The notes under the pieces are model-generated. The model was given only the letters and a program-made list of their open reading frames with translations, did not search any database and was not told where the DNA came from. Shown piece by piece: positions 6,255 to 6,291 of a stretch of 6,291 bases of DNA. The first letter of the stretch is position 1, and every line of letters starts with the position of its first letter. The DNA is from Eudoraea sp. GTDB taxonomy: Bacteria > Bacteroidota > Bacteroidia > Flavobacteriales > Flavobacteriaceae. A program made the position numbers and the translations under genes. The stretch lies in the NCBI GenBank assembly GCA_013042925.1, contig JABDPH010000194.1:1-6291 (forward strand). Direction: 5' to 3'.

Positions 6255-6291
6255 GTTTCTCTGGAATAAATATTACTCCTAATACCTGTAG

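Overview
The window looks like core chromosome of a flavobacterium (Bacteroidota, probably Flavobacteriaceae). The clues are a low-GC, A-rich background without clear Shine-Dalgarno sites, a good Bacteroidota-type promoter (TTG, 19 bases, TATATTTG) in front of rplU, exported proteins whose predicted mature ends start at an 'A-Q' junction, and an L21 protein with a long Lys/Ala/Pro tail. The genus cannot be fixed from this sequence. I see no mobile elements, CRISPR arrays, tRNAs or rRNAs.

Layout. (1) 1-635, plus strand: the C-terminal two thirds of a PLP-dependent serine/threonine dehydratase or serine racemase, cut by the window edge. (2) 639-1055, minus strand: a small Met-rich lipoprotein gene, convergent with the dehydratase and separated from it by 3 bases between the stop codons. 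(3) 1109-1135: a terminator on the minus strand that closes the next operon. (4) 1163-4568, minus strand: a two-gene operon of exported M16 peptidase family proteins. The first gene encodes the zinc-binding subunit (HFFEH). The second encodes a subunit that has lost the zinc motif, keeps the R/Y pair and carries an extra LolA-like C-terminal domain. (5) 4569-4742: a divergent intergenic region with a perfect 10-base-arm palindrome. (6) 4743-5198, plus strand: a four-helix membrane protein that resembles DUF4199. (7) 5212-6254, plus strand: the rplU-rpmA operon with a visible promoter and a strong terminator.

How the genes work together. The two M16 proteins most likely form one periplasmic heterodimeric peptidase, because each lacks the catalytic element that the other retains. 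L21 and L27 are large-subunit ribosomal proteins made from the same transcript. The dehydratase, the lipoprotein and the membrane protein show no obvious functional link to these units.

Nothing here is a clear-cut new defence or mobile system. The items most worth a second look are the split-motif M16 pair with its LolA-like fusion, the L21 protein fused to a Rho-N/SAP-like domain, and the palindrome upstream of the membrane protein gene.
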